DNA of 64,000 nt from Lacrimispora indolis DSM 755. Lineage in GTDB: Bacteria > Bacillota > Clostridia > Lachnospirales > Lachnospiraceae. Below, piece by piece: positions 44,330 to 53,378 of the stretch. The stretch covers positions 3,266,001 through 3,330,000 of the forward strand of contig NZ_AZUI01000001.1 in the NCBI RefSeq assembly GCF_000526995.1, read 5' to 3'. The notes beneath the pieces were generated by a model that saw only the letters and a program-made list of their open reading frames with translations, was not told where the DNA came from and did not search any database. The position numbers and the translations under genes were made by a program. The stretch's first letter is position 1. Each line of letters starts with the position of its first letter.

Positions 44330-45265
44330 ATGCCGATTAAAGTACAAAAGGATTTACCTGCAAAAGCCATACTGGAAAAAGAGAATATTTTTATGATGGA
44401 TGAGGACCGGGCTTTAAGCCAGGACATCCGCCCTCTTCAGATTTTGATCATTAACCTTATGCCGATAAAGGAGGAGACTGAGACCCAGCTTCTCCGGGCC
44501 TTGTCCAATACGCCCCTGCAGGTGGACTGTTCCTTTCTGATGCTGGAGAGCCATACTTCCAAGAATACGTCGGCCAGCCACTTAAATAAATTTTATGTCT
44601 ATTTTGATGAAGTGAGGAAAAAGAAGTTCGATGGCATGATCATCACCGGAGCCCCGGTGGAAAACATGGAATTTGAAGAGGTCAATTACTGGGAAGAGTT
44701 AAAAAAGATCATGGAATGGAGTAAAACCCATGTGACCAGCTCCCTTCATATCTGCTGGGGAGCCCAGGCAGGACTTTTCTACCATTATGGCATACCAAAA
44801 TATAAGAGAGACAGCAAGCTGTCCGGTATTTACCGCCACAAGGTCCTGGACCGGAAGGTGCCCCTTGTGCGCAGCCTGGATGATTATGTGATGGCGCCTC
44901 ATTCCCGCTATACGGAGGTTCGGCGGGAGGACATTGAAAAGCATCCGGAGCTGATCATTCTGGCGGAGTCAAAAGAGGCCGGGATCCTTCTTGTGATGAG
45001 CCGGGATGGAAAGCAGGTATTTATCCAGGGCCATCCGGAATACGACCGCATGACCCTGGACGGAGAGTATCACCGGGATTTGGGAAAAGGACTGGATCCT
45101 GCTATTCCCTGTAATTATTATGAGGATGATGATCCGGATACATTGCCTGTGTTAAATTGGAGGAATGGGGCAAATACGCTGTATGGGAACTGGCTGAATT
45201 TCTATGTATATCAGATCACACCTTATTTGCTGGAGGCGGAAGAGGGAGAGGACTCCGTGAAATAG
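44330..45265 (+). CDS. metA: Homoserine O-acyltransferase MetA, acetyl-CoA type
   Basis: 311 residues. First step of methionine synthesis from homoserine. Catalytic Cys142 in HICWGAQAG and the C-terminal catalytic His in QGHPEYDR. At position 111 the sequence is GAPVE (Glu111); in studied MetA proteins Glu here selects acetyl-CoA and Gly (as in E. coli) selects succinyl-CoA, so this enzyme is predicted to make O-acetylhomoserine. RBS CTGGAGGAA. No S-box or T-box leader was recognised in the 73-base gap before it. Confidence 0.93.
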   Translation: MPIKVQKDLPAKAILEKENIFMMDEDRALSQDIRPLQILIINLMPIKEETETQLLRALSNTPLQVDCSFLMLESHTSKNTSASHLNKFYVYFDEVRKKKFDGMIITGAPVENMEFEEVNYWEELKKIMEWSKTHVTSSLHICWGAQAGLFYHYGIPKYKRDSKLSGIYRHKVLDRKVPLVRSLDDYVMAPHSRYTEVRREDIEKHPELIILAESKEAGILLVMSRDGKQVFIQGHPEYDRMTLDGEYHRDLGKGLDPAIPCNYYEDDDPDTLPVLNWRNGANTLYGNWLNFYVYQITPYLLEAEEGEDSVK

Positions 45266-45455
45266 AAATGTATTGCCTTCTAAATAAGTCCATGGTATGT
45301 TTGACGATGCTGCAGATTTTAATTCTGTTTCCAGTTACAAGAATCACATATCAGAAGATTCCGTCTGCATTCATAAAGTTTTTGAACAGTGCCGCAAGAG
45401 AAATGATGAATGACTGACCGGGATAAATAATAAAGGGGCTGTAAAAAAACTTCCC

Positions 45456-45495
45456 TAAAAAAATCGCTGAGGTCGTGAGACCACAGCGATTTTTT
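45456..45495. terminator. Hairpin at the left end of the IS1182-like element
   Basis: AAAAATCGCTG.GGTC pairs with GACC.CAGCGATTTTT around GTGA. It can block read-through transcription into the transposase and can also end metA transcription. Confidence 0.75.
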
Positions 45496-45508
45496 GGTAT
45501 AATTAATT

Positions 45509-47094
45509 ATGCGACTAAAAAACCACACCAATGGTAATTATACCTCACGTCAGTTGAAATTACCATTAGATATCGAAAAAATAATTAATGTTTCTGATCC
45601 GGTATACACTTTTTGTGAGGTGATGGATCACATTGACCTATCAAGATATTTTGTAGAGAAGGGATACAAAACAGGTCGTCCAAGATGTGATGAACAAAAA
45701 CTCCTTAAAGTTATACTCTTTGCTTTCATGGCGCACGGCATCTGCTCTCTGCGTGAAATAGAAAAACTTTGCAGGAATGATATTCGATATATCTATCTCC
45801 TTGATGATATGAAGGCTCCTTCTTTTGCGACGTTTGGGAATCTAATTCGCAATGAATTGACGGATTCAATTGAACAGATCTTTACCGATATTAACAGCTA
45901 CATTTTTAAAAAGGATCAGGTGGATCTGGAGCATACATATATTGATGGCACAAAAATCGAAGCAAATGCGAACCGTTATACCTGGGTGTGGAAAAAATCA
46001 TGTCTTCGTAACCGTGATAAAGTTTTTGAAAAACTATCGGCATTAATTGATTCGATGAATACAAATGTTTTAGACTATATGGGAATAAAACTTGAAAAGC
46101 GAAATGAATATGCCATTGATTATGTCACAGAATTACTTGAAAACTATAAAACAGCAACCGGCCTGGATATGATAAAGTTTGTGTCAGGGACTGGGCACAG
46201 AAAAAGTATGGAGCAGCGCCAATATCAGGAGATGCAAAGATTTCTGGAACGTCTGAAATCATATGCAAAGCACATAGAAATATGTGGAAATGAAAGAAAC
46301 AGCTATTCGAAGACCGACTGCGATGCTACTTTCATGAGAATAAAACGGGACTATATGGGAAATGACCAGCTCCTTCCGGCCTACAATCTACAGGTGGCGA
46401 TATGTGATGAATACATAGCAACAGTTGATGTAAAACCCTACGCCTCTGACATGGAATGCTTTGTGCCGCTCATGGAAAAGTTCAACAGCATCTATGGACA
46501 TTATCCCAAATATCCAGTTGCAGATGCCGGGTATGGTTCGTATAATAATTATCTTTACTGCGAAGAGCACGGCATGGAAAAGTTCATGAAGTTTACCATG
46601 TTTAAAAAAGAAACCACGGATAAGAAATACCACAATGATCCATACCGGGCTGTCAACTTTAAAAGAGATAAGTCAGGTGCTCTTATCTGTCTGAATGGAA
46701 AAAGATTTAAGTTTAAATACAAGAAACAAGTATATAAAAACAAGTATGGAAGAACAGAAGAAATATACGAATGTGAAAGCTGTGAGGACTGCCCATATAA
46801 GCCTGACTGCTGTAAAAAGAAATCCGGGAACAGAACCATATGCATGAATCAGGAATTAACAGCAATCCACCAAGAAGTGATGAGTAACCTGGAATCCATT
46901 CATGGAGCACTTTTGCGAATGAATCGAAGCATTCAGGCAGAGGGAACCTTTGGGTAATCAAGTGGGATAAGTCGTACAAACGGCTCTAAAGACGAGGCGA
47001 AAAGAACGTAAGTCTTGAGCTCACTTTAATTTCATGTAGTTATAATCTTTACAAGTATCATAATAAAAAAAGCCGGTTACTGACAGCTGCATAA
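45509..47094 (+). pseudogene. IS1182-family transposase, disrupted at its C-terminus
   Basis: The open frame 45509-46957 (482 residues) has the family N-terminus (CDEQKLLKVILFAFMAHGICSLREIEKLC), DDE-domain segment TYIDGTKIEANANRYTWVWKK and the cysteine-rich ECESCEDCPYKPDCCKKK. It stops right after IQAEGTFG. The family sequence continues in the next frame as VIKWDKSYKRL...RRGEKNVSLELTLI...YNLYKYHNK to TAA 47092-47094. So one base is missing after 46954, and a second lesion is an in-frame TAA at 46987-46989 where a tyrosine codon is expected. The enzyme is most likely dead. Confidence 0.85.
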
Positions 47095-47213
47095 AAAGCC
47101 AGCGGGATGGAATCATTTATCCCCTTGGATTCCCAAGGGTAACATTGAGTGCGCATTTTTTGCTTAAACAAAGATATCATAATTATTTTTCCGGGCGAAA
47201 TCAATATAAAATT

Positions 47214-47259
47214 TGAAATAGGATTCATATCAGCGTTCGCTGATATGAATCCTATTTCA
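47214..47259. repeat. Perfect 22-bp palindrome with 2-base loop
   Basis: 47214-47235 is exactly complementary to 47238-47259, separated by TT. It lies just inside the right inverted repeat of the IS1182-like element. It could extrude as a cruciform or fold as a very stable RNA hairpin; no U tract. Confidence 0.85.
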
Positions 47260-47375
47260 GGAGGGACTTATTTTACAGCCCCTTTAAATGAATATAAAGA
47301 AAGATCCTCATATGGTCAATTCTTTTTTATGACATGTCCTGATTTCGCTTAAAATCTGATCATTTACCATTTTGG

Positions 47376-47942
47376 TTATGATTCAATAAAAGTAATTTTA
47401 TCATGATCCGGAACATGAGGCGGTTTTTCCGTATTGGCATATCCCAGCAATACGGAACAGCCAAAGGCATAACCATCAGGGAAGCCCAGACGTTTGGTAA
47501 ATTCCGCTGCACGTGTTCCGCTGGCAAAGGCCAGGCCGGCAAATCCACACATAATGTTGGCTATGCCTAAAGATGTTGCAGCCAGAGTGATATTTTGACA
47601 CAGGATCCCGCAGTCAATCAGTGCGGGAGCATATTGTGCCGGATCAATAGGAACTACGATCATACATGGTGCGCCATAAAACAATCTGCCGCCCCGTTCC
47701 ATGATTCTGTTATATGAGGATTTGTCCTCCATGCCGGCCAGATAGGCCATGCCCTCCGATTCCATATCCTGTATCAAATCTTTGTCTTTTACAACAATTA
47801 CCCTCCATGCCTGACGGTTCATTCCACTTGGTGCCTGTATGGCGGCTTCGGCGATGGCCCGGAGTATTTCGTCTGACGGCATATCATTTTTAAAATCGCG
47901 GCAGGAATACCGCTTAGCTATTACATTCAATGTTTCATTCAT
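47376..47942 (-). CDS. Nitroreductase family protein
   Basis: 188 residues from ATG 47942, preceded by AAAGGGGTG; a start 18 bases further upstream has no RBS. FMN-binding signature RYSCRDFKNDMPSDEILRAIAEAAIQAPSGMNRQAWRVIVV and the later CGILCQNITLAATSLGI. NAD(P)H-dependent flavoenzyme; the substrate cannot be inferred. Monocistronic. Confidence 0.92.
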   Translation of the reverse strand: MNETLNVIAKRYSCRDFKNDMPSDEILRAIAEAAIQAPSGMNRQAWRVIVVKDKDLIQDMESEGMAYLAGMEDKSSYNRIMERGGRLFYGAPCMIVVPIDPAQYAPALIDCGILCQNITLAATSLGIANIMCGFAGLAFASGTRAAEFTKRLGFPDGYAFGCSVLLGYANTEKPPHVPDHDKITFIES

Positions 47943-48251
47943 TGTATGCACCCCTTTCATTATTCAGGTCGGTTTTATCCAATCATACCATACGTAAAAG
48001 TATGTTTCAATCGACGAAGAGTAGACTGTATTTTATTTGGAATTTCAGATATTAAATAAACTCTGTATGCCTGTATTCTGGCGGTGAGCGGGCCTTTTTC
48101 CTGTGATTGCAATAAGGTCAGAGATTTCAGGCACAAAAAATCAAGAAGAAAATTATCCATAAATATGCATTTGATCCATTTTTTGCTCGTTGTTCAAAGA
48201 AAAACCAGCATGTTATACTTGAAAAAATAAAAGAGAGAAAAGGATCACGTA
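47943..48251. other. Divergent gap with chitinase promoter
   Basis: About 310 bp. A minus-strand frame of 61 residues (47975-48160) lacks family resemblance and an RBS. For the chitinase, TTGTTC (48190) and TATACT (48214) with an 18-base spacer form a plausible promoter, and an AAAAGGATCACGT ribosome-binding region precedes the start. Confidence 0.45.
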
Positions 48252-49625
48252 ATGAAAAAAAGTACTATGAAGAAAACATTTCTGTTTGTTTCTGTTTTTA
48301 TGTTGATCATCCTGGGATGTCTTTTAAGCAGAGATGCATTTACAGAAAAGTCTGGCAAGGATTTCCTGGCAGAATCCCAAAGCCCGGCAGCAGCCAGCAT
48401 TGCAGACACTGCAGTTCCCCTTTCCCCCAGCCCCATTCCGGATAATTCTGAAACGGCTGCTCTTGTTTCCGCAGAATCGTCTGCATCGCCTGAAGCACTT
48501 GCAGCGGAATCATCAGCCCTGCCGGTCGCAGAGCTGTCAGCCTTGTCTGTCACGGAGCCATCTCCCCGGCAGACAGGCAAATTAGTCGGATATTATGCAG
48601 CATGGGCTGCTTACTATAATTACTATCCAAACCAGATAGATGCCGGAAAGCTGACCCATATTAATTATGCCTTTGCAAACATCGGCGCTGACTTAAGGGT
48701 TACGCTTGGATATCCTGAAGTGGATCCTGACAATATAAAGCTTTTAAATTCTTTAAAACAGACCAATCCGGATTTAAAAACCTTGATTTCCGTTGGAGGC
48801 TGGAACTGGTCCGGGAAATTCTCAGATGCGGCTCTGACAGAGGAGTCCAGGACCGTATTTGCGGACAGCTGTGTTGATTTCATTATAAAATACGGATTTG
48901 ACGGAGTTGACTTAGACTGGGAATATCCGGTCAGCGGAGGTTTGGCGGAAAACGCAAGGCGTGGGGAAGATAAGCAGAATTTCACCCTGCTTCTTAAAAA
49001 GATACGTGAAAAGCTGGATGCACGAGGGGCTGCTAACAATAAGCATTACTTACTGACCATTGCAGGGGGAGCGGACCGCTCTTACATAGACAATGTGGAG
49101 CTGTCAAAGCTGGCCCAGTATCTGGATTATGCAAATGTCATGACCTACGATCTCCATGGCTACTGGGATTCCCACACGGATCTTCTGGCTCCTTTATATG
49201 ACAACGACGATCCTTCCCCCCAGTATAAAATAAGTGTGGATAAGGGGATCACTGCCTGGCTGAATGCTTCTTTTCCGGCAGAAAAGCTGGTAATGGGGAT
49301 TCCGCTTTATGGATACTTATATTCTTCTGTAAATGATTCAAACAAAGGATTATACCAGCCGTTTGGAGGTTCGAGTTCCATCGGATATCAGGATATTAAG
49401 GATAACTACTTAAATAAAGCAGGCTATACCAGACATCTCCATTCTCAGTCAAAGGTTCCCTGGCTGTTTAACGGTACGATCTTTATCAGCTATGAAGATC
49501 CAGAGTCCATAGGTTATAAATCTGATTATATCAAATCGAAAAACTTAGGCGGCGCTATGGTCTGGGAACTGAGCCAGGATCCGAAGGGAGAGCTTCTTGG
49601 CGCCCTGTATCGCGGCTTAAGATAG
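48252..49625 (+). CDS. Chitinase-like glycoside hydrolase family 18
   Basis: 457 residues: N-terminal signal/anchor (FLFVSVFMLIILGCLL), possibly a lipoprotein-like segment, then a Ser/Ala/Pro-rich linker to about residue 110, then a GH18 barrel. LVGYYAAWAAYY opens the domain; SVGGWNWS and the catalytic FDGVDLDWEYP (acid/base Glu224) are intact; MTYDLHGYWD and the terminal GGAMVWELSQD complete the fold. Secreted; acts on chitin or related GlcNAc polymers. Monocistronic with a strong terminator. Confidence 0.92.
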   Translation: MKKSTMKKTFLFVSVFMLIILGCLLSRDAFTEKSGKDFLAESQSPAAASIADTAVPLSPSPIPDNSETAALVSAESSASPEALAAESSALPVAELSALSVTEPSPRQTGKLVGYYAAWAAYYNYYPNQIDAGKLTHINYAFANIGADLRVTLGYPEVDPDNIKLLNSLKQTNPDLKTLISVGGWNWSGKFSDAALTEESRTVFADSCVDFIIKYGFDGVDLDWEYPVSGGLAENARRGEDKQNFTLLLKKIREKLDARGAANNKHYLLTIAGGADRSYIDNVELSKLAQYLDYANVMTYDLHGYWDSHTDLLAPLYDNDDPSPQYKISVDKGITAWLNASFPAEKLVMGIPLYGYLYSSVNDSNKGLYQPFGGSSSIGYQDIKDNYLNKAGYTRHLHSQSKVPWLFNGTIFISYEDPESIGYKSDYIKSKNLGGAMVWELSQDPKGELLGALYRGLR

Positions 49626-49628
49626 CAG

Positions 49629-49684
49629 AAAACAGGCGGAAGCTTCCTGTCCCATGAAGGGAATACGAAACTGCCGCCTGTTTT
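49629..49684. terminator. Bidirectional terminator between chitinase and PII genes
   Basis: Perfect 11-bp stem AAAACAGGCGG (49629-49639) / CCGCCTGTTTT (49674-49684) around a 34-base loop. Confidence 0.75.
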
Positions 49685-49713
49685 GGTTATGGACCGGTCC
49701 ATAGAGCATTCAC

Positions 49714-50424
49714 TCACTTTACAAGAGTGCTTAGTCCGGCCACTTCATCTACTGGAAGAGAAAATGCGATGGCATGTTCCCCTGTTTCCTTCATCACTGT
49801 TTCACAAATGGATTTAAGGACCGCCTGTTTATCCGCAAGGGGAACCAGAATGAGAAGGATTTCCTTTTCATTGGAAAGGGTCAGGCCAAAAAGCTTTTTG
49901 GAATCATCCGTACTAACCTCTCTGGCTTTGACCAGAGTTCCGCCCTTGCAGCCGGCATTTCTGGCAGCTTCCATGATGGGAGCGGAAAGATCGGTATTGA
50001 TAACAGCAGCAATTAGTTCGTATCTGATCGTATCTGACATAGAGCGATCCTCCTTGAGATAATCTGTGACAGGGGGCGTATCCCCTTTTGACAGGTTAGC
50101 TTCTAATATACTGGAAGCTGCGGCGCTGATTCCCGACAGGGAAATAGTAAATACGATGCCGTAACCTGGTTTTCCAAGCTCTAATATTTCATGAAGAGCA
50201 GATAATAAGCGTTTGGTAGCCGCTTCCTCCACGATTCCGATGACCAGATCTTTTTCCGGTTCATCTAACCCCAGGCAGTCCTTGATGGCAGAGCTTGCGG
50301 TTCCATGTCCTCTGGTGATGAGAAGCAGTTCCTGATGGTGTTCTTTAAAAACGGAAGCTGCTTTTTCACCCTTTCCCCGGTCTACGATTACCGTAATCCA
50401 GTTTACTTTACGATTGGAAATCAT
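49714..50424 (-). CDS. Tandem PII-domain regulatory protein
   Basis: 236 residues containing two PII-like ferredoxin folds, about 1-110 (WITVIVDRGKGEKAASVFKEH, then GYGIVFTISLSG) and 130-236 (YELIAAVINTDLSAPIMEAARNAGCKGGTLVKAREV). PII proteins sense nucleotides or small effectors and bind partner transporters. It overlaps by 17 bases the end of a DUF1538 membrane protein, a known pairing, so it probably controls that transporter. The canonical uridylylation tyrosine of the T-loop is not apparent. RBS AGGAGGAGG. Confidence 0.85.
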   Translation of the reverse strand: MISNRKVNWITVIVDRGKGEKAASVFKEHHQELLLITRGHGTASSAIKDCLGLDEPEKDLVIGIVEEAATKRLLSALHEILELGKPGYGIVFTISLSGISAAASSILEANLSKGDTPPVTDYLKEDRSMSDTIRYELIAAVINTDLSAPIMEAARNAGCKGGTLVKAREVSTDDSKKLFGLTLSNEKEILLILVPLADKQAVLKSICETVMKETGEHAIAFSLPVDEVAGLSTLVK

Positions 50425-51949
50425 CAGCCTCCTCCTTTCCTAATTCGATGAATTCAAGCTCCATATTAAGGAGCGGTGTACTTGCCGGTACATTGGCCTT
50501 TTTAGTCTTGTAGCGATAGGAGACACCGATGAGCTGTATGATGATGAGAGGCGTCATGGCGACCATGGCTACGATGCCAAAGGCATCAGTTACGATATTC
50601 CCTCCTAAAGCCTCGCAGGCTCCCATGGCAAAGGGAAGCAGGAAGGTGGCAGTCATAGGGCCGGAAGCAACGCCGCCGGAGTCAAAGGCAATGGATGTAA
50701 AAATCGGCGGGACCACAAAGGATAAACCAAGGGCAAGTGCATAGCCGGGAAGCAGGAGAGCCAGAAGGGGAAGACCTGTCATGACTCTTATGACGGATAA
50801 TCCAAGGGAAATGGCCATGCCGATGGATAATCCGGTCATCATGGTCTTTTCCGAAATAGAGCCTCCCGTTATGTCTTCAACCTGCTTATTTAAGACCTGT
50901 ACGGCCGGCTCTGCCTTTACAATGAAGAAACCGATAAGCATGCCGATGGGAACCATGACCCAGTTATAGGGAAGGGATGCAAGCTGCTGACCCAGATAAT
51001 TGCCGGCAGGCATAAAGCCAACATTGACGCCGGTGAGGAAAAGCGTCAGTCCGATGTAGGAGTAAATGAGCCCAACCATAATTTTGATCAGCTGTCTTTT
51101 CCTTAGCTTCAAAAAGAAGAGCTGAAATATGAGGAAGAACAGCAAAATAGGAAAGAGGGCCAAAAAGACTTCCCAGGCATAGTGAGGAAGTTCATGCTGA
51201 AAGGCCAGCCAAAGGTCCTGAGAATTATTTATGGAGGGAATCACCATGGGCTCATAATCAGCTGCAGAAGATCCATAGGCAAGGCCCAGAATCATAACAG
51301 AAAGAATGGGTCCCACGGAACATAGGGCGACCAGGCCGAAGCTGTCGCTGTCCTGGTTTTTCCCTCTGCCGATAGAGGAGAGGCCGACACCAAGAGCCAT
51401 GATAAAGGGCACCGTAATGGGGCCTGTTGTAACGCCGCCGGAGTCAAAGGCAACAGCCAGAAATTCTTTGGGAACAAAGGCGGATGTAACAAAGAGTACG
51501 GCATAGCAGATCATAAGGATATGGGATAAGCTCCAGCCAAATAAGGTCCTTAGAAATGCGATTGCAAGGAACAGTCCGACTCCTGCGGCCACAGAAAGGA
51601 TCAGGACCATGTCAGGAACGGCCGGCGTCTGCCCCGCCAGGACCTGAAGATCCGGTTCCGCTATGGTAATGATAAAACCAATGATAAAACAGGCAAAAAC
51701 AATGAGCGGCAGCTTTTTTGATTTTGCCAGTTGGGCACCCGCTTTTTCTCCGATGATCATCATGGACATATCCACACCCAGTGTAAAAAAGCCCATTCCA
51801 ACGATTAAAAGGGTTGCCCCTACCAGAAACAGCATCAGTGGGTCAAGAGGCATGGGAGTGATTGTTATGCACAAGATCAACACGATACATGTAACGGGCA
51901 GGACAGATGATAAAGATTCAACAATTTTTTCTTTTAATTTTTGGTTCAA
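50408..51949 (-). CDS. DUF1538 integral membrane protein
   Basis: 513 residues from a TTG at 51949, which has a good RBS (CAGGAGGTATC); the longer reading to 52021 adds residues without family character. Two homologous halves, each with about six spans and a repeated glycine-rich segment (FDSGGVTTGPITVPF in the first, FDSGGVASGPMTATF in the second), which is the DUF1538 signature. Putative transporter; substrate unknown. Co-transcribed with the tandem PII protein, which likely gates it. Confidence 0.88.
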   Translation of the reverse strand: MNQKLKEKIVESLSSVLPVTCIVLILCITITPMPLDPLMLFLVGATLLIVGMGFFTLGVDMSMMIIGEKAGAQLAKSKKLPLIVFACFIIGFIITIAEPDLQVLAGQTPAVPDMVLILSVAAGVGLFLAIAFLRTLFGWSLSHILMICYAVLFVTSAFVPKEFLAVAFDSGGVTTGPITVPFIMALGVGLSSIGRGKNQDSDSFGLVALCSVGPILSVMILGLAYGSSAADYEPMVIPSINNSQDLWLAFQHELPHYAWEVFLALFPILLFFLIFQLFFLKLRKRQLIKIMVGLIYSYIGLTLFLTGVNVGFMPAGNYLGQQLASLPYNWVMVPIGMLIGFFIVKAEPAVQVLNKQVEDITGGSISEKTMMTGLSIGMAISLGLSVIRVMTGLPLLALLLPGYALALGLSFVVPPIFTSIAFDSGGVASGPMTATFLLPFAMGACEALGGNIVTDAFGIVAMVAMTPLIIIQLIGVSYRYKTKKANVPASTPLLNMELEFIELGKEEADDFQS

Positions 51950-52065
51950 ATAGATACCTCCTGTTGTCCGTTTTTTATGATAGGGATTCTTAAGAATAAT
52001 TATCTGCACAGAATTGTGCATGAGCCTGCAGACTCTATTAGCTCTAAATTAGTTTAACACACAAA

Positions 52066-52083
52066 TAGTTGCGAATGCAACTA
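52066..52083. repeat. Short palindrome upstream of the DUF1538 operon
   Basis: TAGTTGC-GAAT-GCAACTA, 7-bp arms. Located between the DUF1538 gene and the molybdate regulator; could be an operator for the DUF1538-PII operon or a weak terminator of the regulator gene. Confidence 0.4.
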
Positions 52084-52127
52084 AAATTTTGCCGAATATT
52101 TATTAATGGGGGAAAATGTCGTTTCAT

Positions 52128-53102
52128 TCAGCCGTCCACAAAGGTGCATTTCCCTGTGTTTTCGATCTTGTAGCCCTTAAAAGGAAGAAGGCCGTTCTTA
52201 AATTCCTGGGAGTTTACCGTGTCGGCAATGCTTTGAAAGGCCGGATGGTTCATGGCCGCCCTGGAGAAGACTAAGTCCATGGAGGCAGCAGACAAAGGAA
52301 TAAAATCCAGCTGGGGATATGCAGCTAAGTGGGACACATCACCAATGCCCGCATCAGCATCTCCCGATGCGACCGCGTTTGCGGCTGACATGTGGGAGAG
52401 GCATTCTTTCTGATATCCCGAAATAGAAGTCTTTACAATGTTTTGGGCTGAGAGGCTGGAGTCCATGTAAATCCTGTACCCGTTTCCCTTCTCCCTGTTT
52501 ATAAAACGGACATCAGGGCGGCATAGATCCTTTAAGGCCCGCAGCTTCTTTGGATTCCCTTTTTTCACGTAAAGGCCTGCCTGAAGACTGCAGATATGAA
52601 GGATTACGACTTCCTTTCCAGGCAGAAGATTTTGGATCTGACTGATTTCCTGCCCTTCCCGGCCGGTGCAGAAGGCGGTGAGGGCCATATGAGTTTTTTC
52701 ATAATAAAGAGAATACAGGCTGTTATAATCATTCATATAGGAATGCAGGATAGGAAGGCTGTCAGGGTGAAGGCTGAGCTGGCTTCGGAGCAGCTCCGCC
52801 ACCCTGGATTCCTGGCTGCTTATGATCAGGCCGCTGGTATTAAGAAGGTAATCCATCTGCCGGATCGCGGCATCAGCTGTAAACTGTGGAATATCCATGA
52901 TCCGGGGAAGAGGCTCTTCCGTCTGGAAAGAGCTGCCGTTCTTTGGAGTCTTTAAATATTCATCCAGCTGATCCTGGCTGATCCGTATTTGTTTGCCGAC
53001 CTTTGCAGCCTTTAATTCTCCCCGTTTGATCAGTTCATATACGGTCGATTTTTTGATTTTAAGCTGGTCGGCAACTTCCTGGGTAGTATATATTTTTTCC
53101 AT
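52128..53102 (-). CDS. HTH plus periplasmic-binding-like regulator (predicted molybdate/tungstate sensor)
   Basis: 324 residues. N-terminal MerR/excisionase-type HTH (YTTQEVADQLKIKKSTVYELIKRGELKAAKVGKQIRI) followed by a PBP-like substrate-binding domain (about 95-310; LIISSQESRVAELLR, GDADAGIGDVSHLA). This architecture (PF12727-type) is found beside molybdate transport genes. It is transcribed away from modABC across a 276-bp spacer and probably controls that operon according to oxyanion level (inference). RBS AGAGGAAA. Confidence 0.88.
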   Translation of the reverse strand: MEKIYTTQEVADQLKIKKSTVYELIKRGELKAAKVGKQIRISQDQLDEYLKTPKNGSSFQTEEPLPRIMDIPQFTADAAIRQMDYLLNTSGLIISSQESRVAELLRSQLSLHPDSLPILHSYMNDYNSLYSLYYEKTHMALTAFCTGREGQEISQIQNLLPGKEVVILHICSLQAGLYVKKGNPKKLRALKDLCRPDVRFINREKGNGYRIYMDSSLSAQNIVKTSISGYQKECLSHMSAANAVASGDADAGIGDVSHLAAYPQLDFIPLSAASMDLVFSRAAMNHPAFQSIADTVNSQEFKNGLLPFKGYKIENTGKCTFVDG

Positions 53103-53378
53103 ACGGTTTCCTCTTTGCTTCCTGTGGTTTTTATCATTTATAAATAGTTATAGCATATTTTAATCCATTGTCAATGAAAGGCTTTAAGAGCTGTCTGTCA
53201 TATGGAGGCTAAAAGCTTAAAGTCCGATGTTATTATAAAGATAGATTGGCATTGACATTCGATTAAATATCATCTAAAATGAATTGGGAATTACCAAACG
53301 GAACAAAACCGAATAAAACCCAATTAAAATGAATAACAATATAGATTGTTGTTCAAATGGAAACCAGGAGGAAGTATT
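53103..53378. promoter_or_regulatory. Divergent control region of the molybdate locus
   Basis: 276 bp, very AT-rich. Between 53298 and 53340 a loosely repeated 10-11 base unit (forms like ACGGAACAAA, ACCGAATAAA, ACCCAATTAAA) runs about four times, roughly once per helical turn, just before modA. It is a candidate binding array for the divergent HTH-PBP regulator. No consensus promoter can be named. Confidence 0.4.

Larger units (their letters stand above)
45435..47282 (+). mobile_element. IS1182-like insertion sequence, decayed
   Basis: Terminal inverted repeats GGGGCTGTAAAA at 45435-45446 and its complement at 47271-47282; flanking TAAA/TTTA extends the symmetry. About 1.85 kb with one transposase gene. 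Direct target repeats are not evident. A transcription-blocking hairpin lies at the left end and a long palindrome at the right end. Confidence 0.8.

Noticed and set aside
45157..45417. 86-residue ORF overlapping the end of metA
   Set aside because: Lies mostly in another frame of metA, with no RBS and no family features.
47964..47980. Seventh copy of the element 2 regulon motif (GGTCGGTTTTATCC)
   Set aside because: Outside the island, without the second block at offset 26 and without a -10 at the expected distance.
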